Source: Planktothricoides raciborskii GIHE-MW2 (GTDB lineage: Bacteria > Cyanobacteriota > Cyanobacteriia > Cyanobacteriales > Laspinemataceae). From it: DNA of 64,000 nt. The number at the start of each line of letters is the position of its first letter. The first letter of the stretch is position 1. The DNA is taken from contig NZ_CP159837.1 of assembly GCF_040564635.1 (NCBI RefSeq), positions 6,869,001 to 6,933,000 on the forward strand, in the 5' to 3' direction. Made by a program: the position numbers and the translations under genes. Under the pieces are notes generated by a model. The model made no database searches. It had not been told where the DNA came from and saw only the letters and a program-made list of their open reading frames with translations. This document shows, one piece after another, positions 9,040-18,400 of this stretch.

Positions 9040-9489
9040 TTATAGATCCCCGCGAATTTCTTCCACGATCCCATCCCGTAATAAAATTTCCACTTGCATT
9101 TTTTTAATCAGATTCTCACCCAGTTCAACGGTAAAAAAGCTTTCAACCTGAGTTTGGGTGACTTCTGTTTCCAGTTCCAAGGTCTGCACTTGTTGCAAGT
9201 TTTGCAAAATTTGATTTTTCTGATCCAGCAGCTTACGTTGCTGATTGTTAACCTGAGATTGAATACTTTCCATCTGTTGCTGGATTTGTGCGCCACCGAC
9301 ACTAGCACTCTGTCTTTGCAAATCACTCATCGCTCGGTTCGCCTGGATTTCGATCTGCTGTAACTGAGTATCCAGTTGGTTAATTTGCGCTTGTAATTGT
9401 TGTTGGACTTCTTCTTTCCATCGTGGCGTCACAACGGCTTTCACGATTACATTGCGCTTCAGGAAGAGTTGTGAATTCGATAAATCCAT
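9040..9489 (-). CDS. YlqD family protein
   Basis: This is a 149-residue soluble protein. The N-terminus (LFLKRNVIVKAVVTPRWKEEV) and the C-terminal beta segment (VQILLRDGIVEEI-like, last 20 residues) bracket a long Gln-rich coiled coil at about 28-110. That arrangement matches the YlqD family, which is conserved in Firmicutes and cyanobacteria and has no established function. GGAGAA lies about 6 bases before the ATG, fixing the start. It is a single gene. Confidence 0.75.
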   Translation of the reverse strand: MDLSNSQLFLKRNVIVKAVVTPRWKEEVQQQLQAQINQLDTQLQQIEIQANRAMSDLQRQSASVGGAQIQQQMESIQSQVNNQQRKLLDQKNQILQNLQQVQTLELETEVTQTQVESFFTVELGENLIKKMQVEILLRDGIVEEIRGDL

Positions 9490-9975
9490 GTATTTCTCCG
9501 TAATTATTAGAGTATCGGAACCTATTGCATATTAGTGCAGAAGCTAAAAAATCGGGGAACGGGGAAGAGAGGGTGTAGGGTGTAGGGTGTAGGGTGTAGG
9601 GAAGAGTGAATAGTCAATAGTCAATAGTCAATAGTCAATAGTGATATTTATGCATAACTTTTCAATGCATCACTTTTAACTTTTCACTTCTCCCCCCGAT
9701 GGCGGCCCTACACCGATGGCGACCCTACACCGATGGCGGCCTTACACCCTACACCGATGGCGGCCTCAACCAACAACCAACAACCAACAACCAACAACCA
9801 ACAACCAACCTATTGTGAATTTTTATTAAACTGACTATACTTAAAAGCTACATCACTATAGAGTAATAAAAAGATTAAGACACCGGGTTTCGCGTAAGTA
9901 TTATTACTGAGAAACCTTTTTCCCTCAGAAACTTTCTGATTCAGGCACCCGATTACAAACCATTAACAATTCAGC
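9490..9975. other. Repeat-rich intergenic region upstream of heme oxygenase
   Basis: The 486 bases hold several simple arrays: GTAGGGT heptamers (about 9571-9601), AGTCAAT heptamers (about 9606-9642), GATGGCG(G)CC(C)TACACC units (about 9699-9765) and CAACCAA units (about 9767-9807). The ylqD promoter and the heme oxygenase promoter must lie at the two ends. No coding sequence is supported. Confidence 0.7.
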
Positions 9976-10695
9976 ATGAGCAGTCAACTAGCCGCAAAGC
10001 TTCGGGAAGGAACAAAAAAGCCTCATAGCACAGCCGAAAACACGGGTTTTGTGCTGTGTTTAATCAAAGGGGTTATCGAACCCATCTCCTTGAGAAAATT
10101 TCTTAGCTACTTATATTTTGTCTACAGTGCATTAGAACAAAATCTAGAAAAATATCGGCAACATCCGGTGGTTGAGCCGATGTATTTTCCCGAACTGAAT
10201 CGCACCGCAAATTTACAAGAAGATTTAGCCTATTTTTATGGCGAAAATTGGCGCGATAAAATCACTACCTCAGAACATTGCGATGTTTTTGTAGCGCGGA
10301 TTCATGCCGTATCAGTCACTCATCCAGAATTATTAGTGGCTCATGCTTACACTCGCTATTTAGGCGATTTATCCGGCGGTCAAGCATTTCGGAAAATTTT
10401 TCGCAATGCTTTAAAATTACCGGCAGACAAAGGCACAAGATTTTATGAATTTGATGCCATTTCTGATATCCCAGCCTTTAAAGATCGCTATCGCGATGCT
10501 TTAAATTCTTTGGTAGTCAGCGATGAAATTGCCGATAAAATTGTCGCTGAAGCAAATGAATCATTTTATCTCAGTCGCAGTCTATTTAAAGGACTAGAAG
10601 TTGATTTAATTAAAGTCATTGGCCAAGCAGAATACGATCGCATTGCCAGCCAAACCCACCCCGGAAGTACGGAAACCGTAGGGGCTAGATCGTAG
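9976..10695 (+). CDS. ho2: Heme oxygenase (HO-2-like)
   Basis: The 239-residue protein matches biliverdin-forming heme oxygenases along its whole length. The N-terminus AAKLREGTKKPH places the proximal heme ligand at H17, and the distal helix motif YTRYLGDLSGGQ is intact near residue 135. It opens heme to biliverdin IX-alpha, CO and iron using ferredoxin, supplying phycobilins. It lies 156 bases before hemN on the same strand. In Synechocystis the ho2 gene sits with chlAII and hemN in a micro-oxic operon, so the ho2 assignment rests on that context. The last 20 residues are extra and unconserved-looking. Confidence 0.88.
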   Translation: MSSQLAAKLREGTKKPHSTAENTGFVLCLIKGVIEPISLRKFLSYLYFVYSALEQNLEKYRQHPVVEPMYFPELNRTANLQEDLAYFYGENWRDKITTSEHCDVFVARIHAVSVTHPELLVAHAYTRYLGDLSGGQAFRKIFRNALKLPADKGTRFYEFDAISDIPAFKDRYRDALNSLVVSDEIADKIVAEANESFYLSRSLFKGLEVDLIKVIGQAEYDRIASQTHPGSTETVGARS

Positions 10696-10851
10696 CCTAA
10701 ATCTGCCAAAACGGGCGATCGACCGGGTTGCTAAATAAATCTTGTTTTGATCTCTTGTTCTAATTTCAGACATAAAAATAACCCGGGTTTTTAACCAATT
10801 TTTGTCCCACTCTTACTTGATTCCACTCTTAAAATTTCAGAAATAACGACT

Positions 10852-12237
10852 ATGAAATTATTAACCCAAGACGTAAAATTTGACCACGATTTGATTGTCA
10901 AGTACGATCGCACCAGCGCCCGTTATACCAGCTATCCCACTGCCCATGCCTTAAGCAGTGAATTTACCGAGACAGCTTTACACGACTGTATCGCCCGGAG
11001 TAATGAAAAAAAATCGCCCCTATCCCTTTATTTTCATATTCCTTTTTGTCAAAGTGCTTGCTATTTCTGTGGTTGTAATGTGATTGTCACCCAAACCCAG
11101 AAAGCTATTGAACCTTATTTGAATTATTTATATCAAAATATTGCCAACGTTTCTGGGTTAATTGACAAAGACCGGAAAGTTTCTCAACTTCACTGGGGTG
11201 GGGGAACTCCGAATTATTTAAGTCTGCATCAAGTGGAAGCCCTCTGGACTAAAATTAATCAACATTTTACTTTTGCAGACAATGCCGAAATTTCTATAGA
11301 AGTCAATCCCCGCTATGTCGATCGCAACTATATTTTTCTCTTACGGGAATTAGGCTTTAATCGGATTAGCTTTGGGATTCAAGATTTTAATCCCCAAGTT
11401 CAAGCGGCAGTGAACCGAGTTCAGCCAGAAGAATTGCTGTTTAACGTGATGAGTTGGATTCGGGAAGCGGGGTTTGAAAGTGCAAATGTGGACTTAATTT
11501 ATGGGTTGCCTTTCCAAAGTCTGAGTACCTTTACCGAGACGATTGAAAAAACCATTAAACTCGATCCAGAACGGGTGGCGGTGTTTAATTTTGCCTATCT
11601 GCCCAGCATGAAACCTGTACAAAAAAATATTGCGGAAAAAGACTTGCCGCAAGCAGAGGAAAAACTGGCAATTTTACAAATGGCGATCGAAAAGTTAACC
11701 AGCAATGGTTATGTATTTATTGGCATGGATCACTTTGCCAAACCGAATAATGAGTTAGCGATCGCCCAACGGGAAGGGGAACTGCACCGCAACTTCCAAG
11801 GCTATACCACCTTACCTGGGGCCGACTTATTTGGCTTTGGCATTACTTCCATTAGTATGCTCGATGATGTTTACTTCCAAAATCATAAACGCCTGAAAGA
11901 TTATTACCAAGCCATTGATGCAAAACAACTGCCGGTAGAAAAAGCAGTATTTCTGGATTTTGATGATATGCTGCGTCGGGAAGTAATCATGGAACTGATG
12001 TGTCAGTTCAACTTATCCAAACGTCAGATAGAAGCCAAATATGATCTGAATTTTGAGCAATATTTTGCTTGGGAACAAGAGCATTTACACGCCCTAGAAA
12101 AAGATGGACTGGTACAGGTGGACGCGGAAAAAATCCAAGTTACCCCAGTGGGTCGGTTACTCATCCGCAATATTGCCACAATTTTTGATGCTCATAGCCG
12201 CCAAAATCAGGTAAGAATACTTTCCCGATCTATTTAA
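10852..12237 (+). CDS. hemN: Oxygen-independent coproporphyrinogen III oxidase (radical SAM)
   Basis: The 461-residue protein has the radical-SAM cluster motif CxxxCxxC in FCQSACYFCGCN at about residues 66-73, the HWGGGTPNYL SAM-binding loop near 122, and the C-terminal HemN domain. The extra cysteine right after the motif (CGC) and the N-terminal KYDRTSARYTSYPTA segment are features of true HemN rather than HemW. It converts coproporphyrinogen III to protoporphyrinogen IX without oxygen, replacing HemF under low oxygen. It sits between heme oxygenase and bchE, consistent with a low-oxygen tetrapyrrole operon. Confidence 0.92.
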   Translation: MKLLTQDVKFDHDLIVKYDRTSARYTSYPTAHALSSEFTETALHDCIARSNEKKSPLSLYFHIPFCQSACYFCGCNVIVTQTQKAIEPYLNYLYQNIANVSGLIDKDRKVSQLHWGGGTPNYLSLHQVEALWTKINQHFTFADNAEISIEVNPRYVDRNYIFLLRELGFNRISFGIQDFNPQVQAAVNRVQPEELLFNVMSWIREAGFESANVDLIYGLPFQSLSTFTETIEKTIKLDPERVAVFNFAYLPSMKPVQKNIAEKDLPQAEEKLAILQMAIEKLTSNGYVFIGMDHFAKPNNELAIAQREGELHRNFQGYTTLPGADLFGFGITSISMLDDVYFQNHKRLKDYYQAIDAKQLPVEKAVFLDFDDMLRREVIMELMCQFNLSKRQIEAKYDLNFEQYFAWEQEHLHALEKDGLVQVDAEKIQVTPVGRLLIRNIATIFDAHSRQNQVRILSRSI

Positions 12238-12240
12238 TAA

Positions 12241-12440
12241 AGTAACCACAAAGCAACCACAAAGACACAAAAGACCATTAGCATAATTACGGAAAAAAAC
12301 CACCAAAAACCCTGAAAAATGGGGCTTAGGGAGGGATGTAAAAAGCATAAATATTTTCTTCTGCGTTTGTGTCCTTTGTGTCCTTTGTGTCTTTGTGGTA
12401 AATCTGTTTATAATCTGCTTATTTTTATCAGGAGAAAAAT
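12241..12440. repeat. Inverted copies of the TTTGTGTCC dispersed repeat between hemN and bchE
   Basis: The gap starts with ACCACAAAG-type repeats (12243-12272) and ends with their inverse, CCTTTGTGTCTTTGTGG (about 12365-12399). This is the same dispersed element seen near 23565, 39208, 47512 and 56742-56833. It could fold into a long stem between the two cistrons. Confidence 0.7.
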
Positions 12441-14039
12441 ATGATGAAAATAATGATGGTTCAACCGAATTATCACTCTGGTGGGGCGGAAATTGCCGGA
12501 AATTGGCCGCCAAGTTGGGTGCCTTATGTGGGGGGCGCGTTGAAAACCGCAGGGTTTAAGAATATTCGCTTCGTAGACGCGATGACAAATAATATCTCTG
12601 ACGATATTTTAAGGGAAATTATTGAGAGAAATCAGCCGGATGTGGTGCTGGCAACGGCAATTACCCCGATGATTTATCAATCGCAGAAAACTCTGAAGAT
12701 GGTGAAAGAAGTTTGCCCCCAAGCGAAGACGATTATGGGGGGAATTCACCCCACTTATATGTATGCAGAAGTTTTGACGGAATCCCCTTGGGTGGATTAT
12801 ATTATTCGGGGTGAAGGGGAAGAGATTACGGTGAATTTGATGCGGGCGATCGCTGCGGGAACGGATATGAGCGATCGCCACCAAATTAAAGGGATTGCAT
12901 TTTTAGAAAATGGCCAAATTTTCGCCACACCAGCCCACGATCCAATTGCCAATCTGGATACATTAACCCCGGATTGGAGTTTATTAGAATGGGATAAATA
13001 TATTTATATTCCCTTAAATGTGCGGGTAGCGGTACCCAACTACGCTAGGGGTTGTCCGTTTACCTGCCGGTTCTGTTCTCAGTGGAAATTTTGGCGCAAT
13101 TATCGCATCCGCACGCCAAAATTATTCGTGGATGAAATTGAAACCCTGGTGAAAGAACACCATGTAGGTTTCTTTATTTTAGCTGATGAAGAACCGACGA
13201 TTAATCGGAAACAATTTATCGCCTTATGTGAGGAATTAATCGATCGCAACTTGGGGGTTCACTGGGGAATTAATACTCGCGTCACCGATATTTTACGGGA
13301 TGCAGAGTTACTGCCTCTCTATCGGAAAGCGGGATTAGTTCATGTGTCCCTGGGCACGGAAGCAGCCGCCCAATTAAACCTGAATGTGTTTCGCAAACAA
13401 ACCACCATTGAAGATAATCACCGGGCGGTGCAATTGCTGAAAGAAAATGGCATTGTGGCCGAAGCCCAATTTATTATGGGTTTAGAAAATGAAACCCCGG
13501 AAACCATTGAAGAAACCTATAATATGGCGCTGAAATGGAATCCAGATATGGTGAACTGGAATATATTTACTCCTTGGCCATTTTCTGAATTATTCCAAGA
13601 AATCGGCGATCGCGTCGAAGTGCGGGACTACTCTCAATATAACTTTGTCACCCCAATTATTAAACCCAACAACATGGAACGAGAAGAGGTACTCAAAGGG
13701 GTACTACATAACTATGCTCGTTTCTATATGCGGAAAACATTTGAGTATTGGTTAATCAAAGATAGCTTTAAGCGGAAATATATGTTGGGCTGCTTAAAAG
13801 CCTTTGCCAAAGCAACTTTAAATAAGCGCTTTTATAACCTTAACCGCGTCAAACAAAAAGGGCTACATACGGAAATTGATTTAGGGTTCGATCAATCCAA
13901 AATTTACACCAGAGAAGAAATCGCCAAACGGAAACAAGAACATCCCGAACTGGCCGCAGATATCAATTTTGCGGGCACCGCTTGCGCGAAAGCTGGGGAC
14001 AATTCATCAAATTCTGACTCCTCCGCTTGTTATTTATAA
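12441..14039 (+). CDS. bchE: Anaerobic Mg-protoporphyrin IX monomethyl ester cyclase (BchE)
   Basis: The 532-residue protein opens with the BchE hallmark VQPNYHSGGAEIAGNWPPSW inside a B12-binding fold (about 1-150, with the GGIHPTYMY loop). A radical-SAM domain follows with CxxxCxxC in GCPFTCRFC at about 205-212, then an accessory C-terminal domain. BchE forms the isocyclic fifth ring of chlorophyll using water-derived oxygen, in place of the aerobic AcsF/ChlA enzyme. AGGAGA lies 5-6 bases before the first of two adjacent ATGs. In Synechocystis the corresponding position with ho2 and hemN is taken by chlAII, so bchE here may be the micro-oxic cyclase. The tail is Ser/Ala-rich with two cysteines. 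Confidence 0.88.
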   Translation: MMKIMMVQPNYHSGGAEIAGNWPPSWVPYVGGALKTAGFKNIRFVDAMTNNISDDILREIIERNQPDVVLATAITPMIYQSQKTLKMVKEVCPQAKTIMGGIHPTYMYAEVLTESPWVDYIIRGEGEEITVNLMRAIAAGTDMSDRHQIKGIAFLENGQIFATPAHDPIANLDTLTPDWSLLEWDKYIYIPLNVRVAVPNYARGCPFTCRFCSQWKFWRNYRIRTPKLFVDEIETLVKEHHVGFFILADEEPTINRKQFIALCEELIDRNLGVHWGINTRVTDILRDAELLPLYRKAGLVHVSLGTEAAAQLNLNVFRKQTTIEDNHRAVQLLKENGIVAEAQFIMGLENETPETIEETYNMALKWNPDMVNWNIFTPWPFSELFQEIGDRVEVRDYSQYNFVTPIIKPNNMEREEVLKGVLHNYARFYMRKTFEYWLIKDSFKRKYMLGCLKAFAKATLNKRFYNLNRVKQKGLHTEIDLGFDQSKIYTREEIAKRKQEHPELAADINFAGTACAKAGDNSSNSDSSACYL

Positions 14040-14455
14040 TAAGTAATACCAATTTTAAGAATTCTTGCTACAATTTCAAGTTTATTTGGGCGCAAGCATT
14101 GCGCCCCTACTGTTGTATGAATTTTTGTAAATGGTATAATAGACCTCTGGCAAAATTCTGATGCATCCCCCCTTTTTAAGGGGGGGATCGTACCCGTTAT
14201 GAAAGCCAGAATTGTCTAATACTTCGATCGCATCAAACTTGGATGCTCCCGAAAAAATTTTTTTCAATTTTTACCAAAAAACCGGTTTTTTGACTGAATA
14301 AACCGGTTTTTGGCTTTGGGATTTATCTGGCTATGTGGCTATATATGGCAGACAATTTTTCAGAAAAAGATACAGGCGATCGTCCTTAAAGATTTAACTA
14401 GGATTAAGTGGAAAGATAGTAATATCCTACCTTTAATAAATGGACTTGTAAAATT
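14040..14455. other. Intergenic region with hairpins and a dispersed palindrome
   Basis: It contains the palindrome GGGCGCAA-GCA-TTGCGCCC (14088-14106) and an AAAAACCGGTTTTTT inverted pair at about 14274-14310 that could terminate bchE. No gene is supported. Confidence 0.55.
14274..14310. terminator. ACCGGT hairpin, possible transcript end
   Basis: Two copies of AAACCGGTTTTT about 10 bases apart can pair with each other and end in a T run on the plus strand. They lie some 235 bases after the bchE stop codon. A similar structure sits at 53751-53787. Confidence 0.45.
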
Positions 14456-14676
14456 ATGATAAAGTTAGTATTACCTTAGAGGATGAAATTTTAGAGTTTG
14501 TCGATCGCATCGCCACGAACCGGAGTAGCTTCATCAATGATGTTTTGTGGGAAGAGAAAAAAAGAATTTTTATGAAAGAGTTAGCAGATGCTTACAAAGA
14601 GCAAGATCGTGACCCAGAATTTCGTGAAGAAATGTCTGTTTGGGATATTACCGTAGGTGATGGACTCAATGCCTAA
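14456..14676 (+). pseudogene. Ribbon-helix-helix/MazE-like antitoxin with broken start
   Basis: From 14461 the frame reads KVSITLEDEILEFVDRIA and continues about 70 codons to a TAA at 14674, a typical small antitoxin encoded in front of a MazF toxin. The only ATG (14456) is out of frame. The sequence ATGATAAAG looks like ATGGATAAAG with one G lost, and an in-frame TAA at 14449 excludes an earlier start. It therefore seems translationally dead unless a rare codon is used. A sequencing error cannot be excluded. Its end overlaps the start of the toxin relic by eight bases. Confidence 0.65.
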
Positions 14677-15038
14677 TGGAATTTTGACTTACAAGCGTGG
14701 AGATATCTGGTGGGTTGATTTGAACCCGGTGGTGGGTAGTGAAACAGGTAAAGAACGCCCTTGCTTGATGCAAGCAAAATGATATTGGCAACCAAAATGG
14801 GGCGACGACAATCGTTGCCCCATTCTTACCGGGGAAAAAGACATATCCATTTGTTGTCAATGTAACACCAACTCCCCAAAACGGATTAGATATAGATCGA
14901 CATATAAATTTGACTCAAATCAGAACTGTAGATTTTCAAAGGATCAAAAATCAGCAGGGTGTTTTGGAGGAAAGTTATTGGCCAGCCATTGAGAAAGCTG
15001 TATGTATTGAACTAGGTTTTAGTGATGTGTTTACATAG
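14669..15038 (+). pseudogene. MazF/PemK-type endoribonuclease toxin, frameshifted
   Basis: The ATG at 14669 starts a MazF-like N-terminus (KRGDIWWVDLNPVVGSETG, then KERPCL) that hits a TGA after 37 codons. Just before that stop the neighbouring frame takes over (QNDIGNQNGATTIVAPFLPG, continuing to VLEESYWPAIEKAV) and runs to the TAG at 15036. Together they cover a whole MazF of about 120 residues with one frameshift near 14765-14780. MazF enzymes cut mRNA at specific sequences. Both members of this pair being damaged suggests the module is decaying. Confidence 0.75.
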
Positions 15039-15493
15039 ATTTTGTAACCAACAAGGTTTATGCGTAGATTATCTAGTTTTTCGGTAGGGTGCGTTAGGCG
15101 GGGGAAAACTTGGGAATTTTTACAGAGATTAAAAAGCCCGCCGTAACGCACCTTTCTTTCTAAAAATCATGGTGCGTTACGGCTTGAACCGATCGCCTAT
15201 TTTAATTTCGGATCGGCAACGGATATTTTTGGGTCAGGGGCGATCGGCTATTTTAATTTCGCCGATCGCTCCCCATACTTGACCGAAATAATGGGCGATC
15301 GTGCTTTAATAGAGGCAGTCAGTAAACAGAATAAATGCGATCGCTCAGACTAGATGATTCGAGACGCGATCGCTTTTTTACTATTGCCCTATTTTAAGCT
15401 TGACACGGCACTACAAGAGTGGCGATCGCATCCCGACATATAGAAAAGTGCGCTCGCTGATTTTTCCTAGACTAGATTTGAAGCTAATCAATT
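15039..15493. other. HIP1-rich intergenic region bordering the foreign island
   Basis: This 455-base stretch has a GGTGCGTTA inverted pair (about 15088-15178), a near-duplicate of a GATCGSCTATTTTAATTTCG segment (about 15190-15215 and 15240-15265) and several GCGATCGC sites, the last at 15422. No gene is visible. The next HIP1 octamer on the right is at 21324. Confidence 0.6.
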
Positions 15494-18400
15494 TCAACCA
15501 TTAAGTCCACCGGTTGCTTCTATAATCGACTCCGAAATCTGTAGCCCGCCATACAATGCTATCAGCACTCCCATTACACCAGCAAGAATTGCCTTAGATT
15601 TCGGCTCTTCATCCATCCGTACTGCGAAGGCGCAGATCCGATTAAGGTAATTACAGATATTGCTAGTCTCATCAAGAATCGCTTCGGTACGATTCCTTGA
15701 TGCTGGATAACTCGATAGCTCGGAGAAATGGTAGCATGTCGGTAGCAATGCCAAGACAGCAATCGTGGCATCAAACCCTGTTCCTATCTTTTTCGTCTTC
15801 GTCGTCAGAGATTGGATCTCTCCCGCATCCGTAATCCCGCGCTTCTTGGCAATAGCCTTTGGTGCGGCATAGAATGCTACCTTCCCTAAAAGGGTGGCAC
15901 CTGTGCTAACGCTCGATATTTTTGACATCACGGCATTCTGAATCGGATATGGCTGTGCTAAAACTGTCGCTAAACCTGCTGACATAGCACCAACTGCCCC
16001 GGATATCCCTACTGCCGTTTCATACTCACTACTACCTTCATCCGATAAAGCATCTGCTACTGCCAATACAGAAGTTAACATTGCAACAACCCCACCAAGG
16101 AGATGCCCAATAAGAAAGATGGGATCTTTTGCATTTTTCGGGAGATCGATAGGGACAAGCGATGACTCTTCTTTACCGGAACCATCTGCTGATACTGCTG
16201 CGATTGACATCATTGGTTGTATTTCATGTAACATCATTGATTGTATTTCGTAAGGAGCTACCGAGTGTATTCCGCCACTGCCACCTCCTGTGCTGCTACT
16301 AGCAAACGCCGTTCGTAACGAGTCGAGATCCTTAGCTGCAAGAATCTTGTCGCTAAATCCGTCGCCCGACGAGAAGGGAGCAGAACCTTTAATTCCCTTA
16401 TAGACTAAGGTTGCAGGAACTGCTCCAATCATCATAATCACATCAAGCATGGAGAATGAAATTGTTATCCCAACATCTTCCAAAATATCTGAGAGGACAG
16501 GAATCCAAATCGGAGTATCCAGTGCCTTGATGACGGCTCCTGCGAGAATAACAAAGACATCAATGAGGATATCTACTAGATCCTCCGTACTATTTAACAG
16601 TGCATCCACAACAATTGCTGTGAGTTTTTTCAGCACGTCACTGAGTGAAAGTGACTCATATTGCGAATTCCCTATCAACTCGAACTGAATTCGGTTCACC
16701 GCATCGATCAGCACATTACCTTCGTCCTCTAGTGCTTGAATGGTACGATTAAGCAGATCGTCAATCACATCTACAGCAGCATTGCTGGAGCCTTGACTTT
16801 GGCTATTAGGTGCATTGTGAACGAAATGCTGAAAGAGAAACATAGCAGGTGAAGTAAAAACTTCTTCGATATCAGTTATTGCTTGTAGATAACCGAGAGG
16901 ATGACTGCTATTTTGTACACTTGGTTGCCAGTCATCGTGCTTAATTCCTGCCCAATCATCTACTGTATTTTTAGCCTCAGTAATGAAACCGTTGAAGTCT
17001 GTTTTAAAGCCTTCAATACCATCGAGTACATGATCGAAATAGAGAAGGAGAAGTTTCTTGAATACATCTTTGGTGCGGACAAAATCTTCCCAATCGAACA
17101 GGAACTTCAAATAGTCAATAAGATCGCCAATAAAAGTCTTGATAGCGTTAAAGACAAGTTCAAATGCATGGGCTACTTTTTCAGCACAATCAATGACAAA
17201 TCGATAGGCTTTTTCACCAATTTTGGCAATAAAATGCCAAGCGTCTTCTGCCGCCACGATGAAGACATGAAAGACTTCTTTGCCAAATTCCCAAATATTT
17301 TCCCAAAAGCTAATGAAATCCCCTGCGACAACCTCAATCGCACTGGTAAAGTCACTGAAGCCGTTGCTAGTAGGAAAATTATGGGCGGGAAGTGCAACCG
17401 CATTACCACCAGCAAAAGCGTTAAAAGAATTTGGTTGAACCGCTAAAGCAAAAATCTGATTATGGGGAACAGCAGATAAGGAGGAAGTAGTTGTAGGAGT
17501 TGCAGTTTTGACAGAACCATCAGCAGGTAGAGATTGTGAAACGGTTGCAAGTTGTTTGATGGAATCGACAACGGCTTGTTTGTCAGCATCGCTGGTGGAG
17601 GATGAAATTAAGGATTTAGGTGTAGAATCAATTGCTCCATACTCAATCTTGGCATTATTTAACTTTTCTATACTATCGAGTTGTTCAACTTTTTTCCTTG
17701 GTTTATCCATCGGGTTAATGCTGATCGCGTGACCATCATTTCCATAAATCTTGAAACAAGATCCTTTGAGACTACTGACTTTTTCAACAATGGTGATGCC
17801 TCCCATTGAGTCGGAAGTAATCTCAATCGGTTCTTTATCCAAGATATAGTACCGATTATTAATATAAACACTACAACTATCAAGAGAACATATTTTTATT
17901 TTAGCTCTATATATTGGGGCATTTTTATCATCAGCAACATGAATTCTCGTGGTATAGGAGTTAAATTTTAGAGATTTAGCGTCTCGGTAAAGAGAAGGCA
18001 ATAAAATGTCATTATATTTCCAGATGGTTGTTTCTGGAGATTGAACCGCTTTCTTTAACTGATTACCACCGACATGAGCAAAAAAGGTATTACCATCATT
18101 GACACAGTTAACATAAGGTGTAACCTGTTCAACACCATTTAAAAGAGCAAGAGGATAGCTCCAAGCAGATGAATTTTTGATGTCCGCCTTATTACAAGTT
18201 GTATAAAAAATTTCCTGCGCCCTGTTCACACCCCAAACAATAACTTTAGAATCAGTTGTGTGAACGAATAACTTTTGGACATCAAGGAAAATATCATTTT
18301 CAAAAACTTTGATCCCCTCTTTCCCATCTTGTTGTCGATCGTAGGGAAAATAATAAAGTGCTTTATCACCAGCAACAAAAAGATCGGTAAAGTTGCTATC

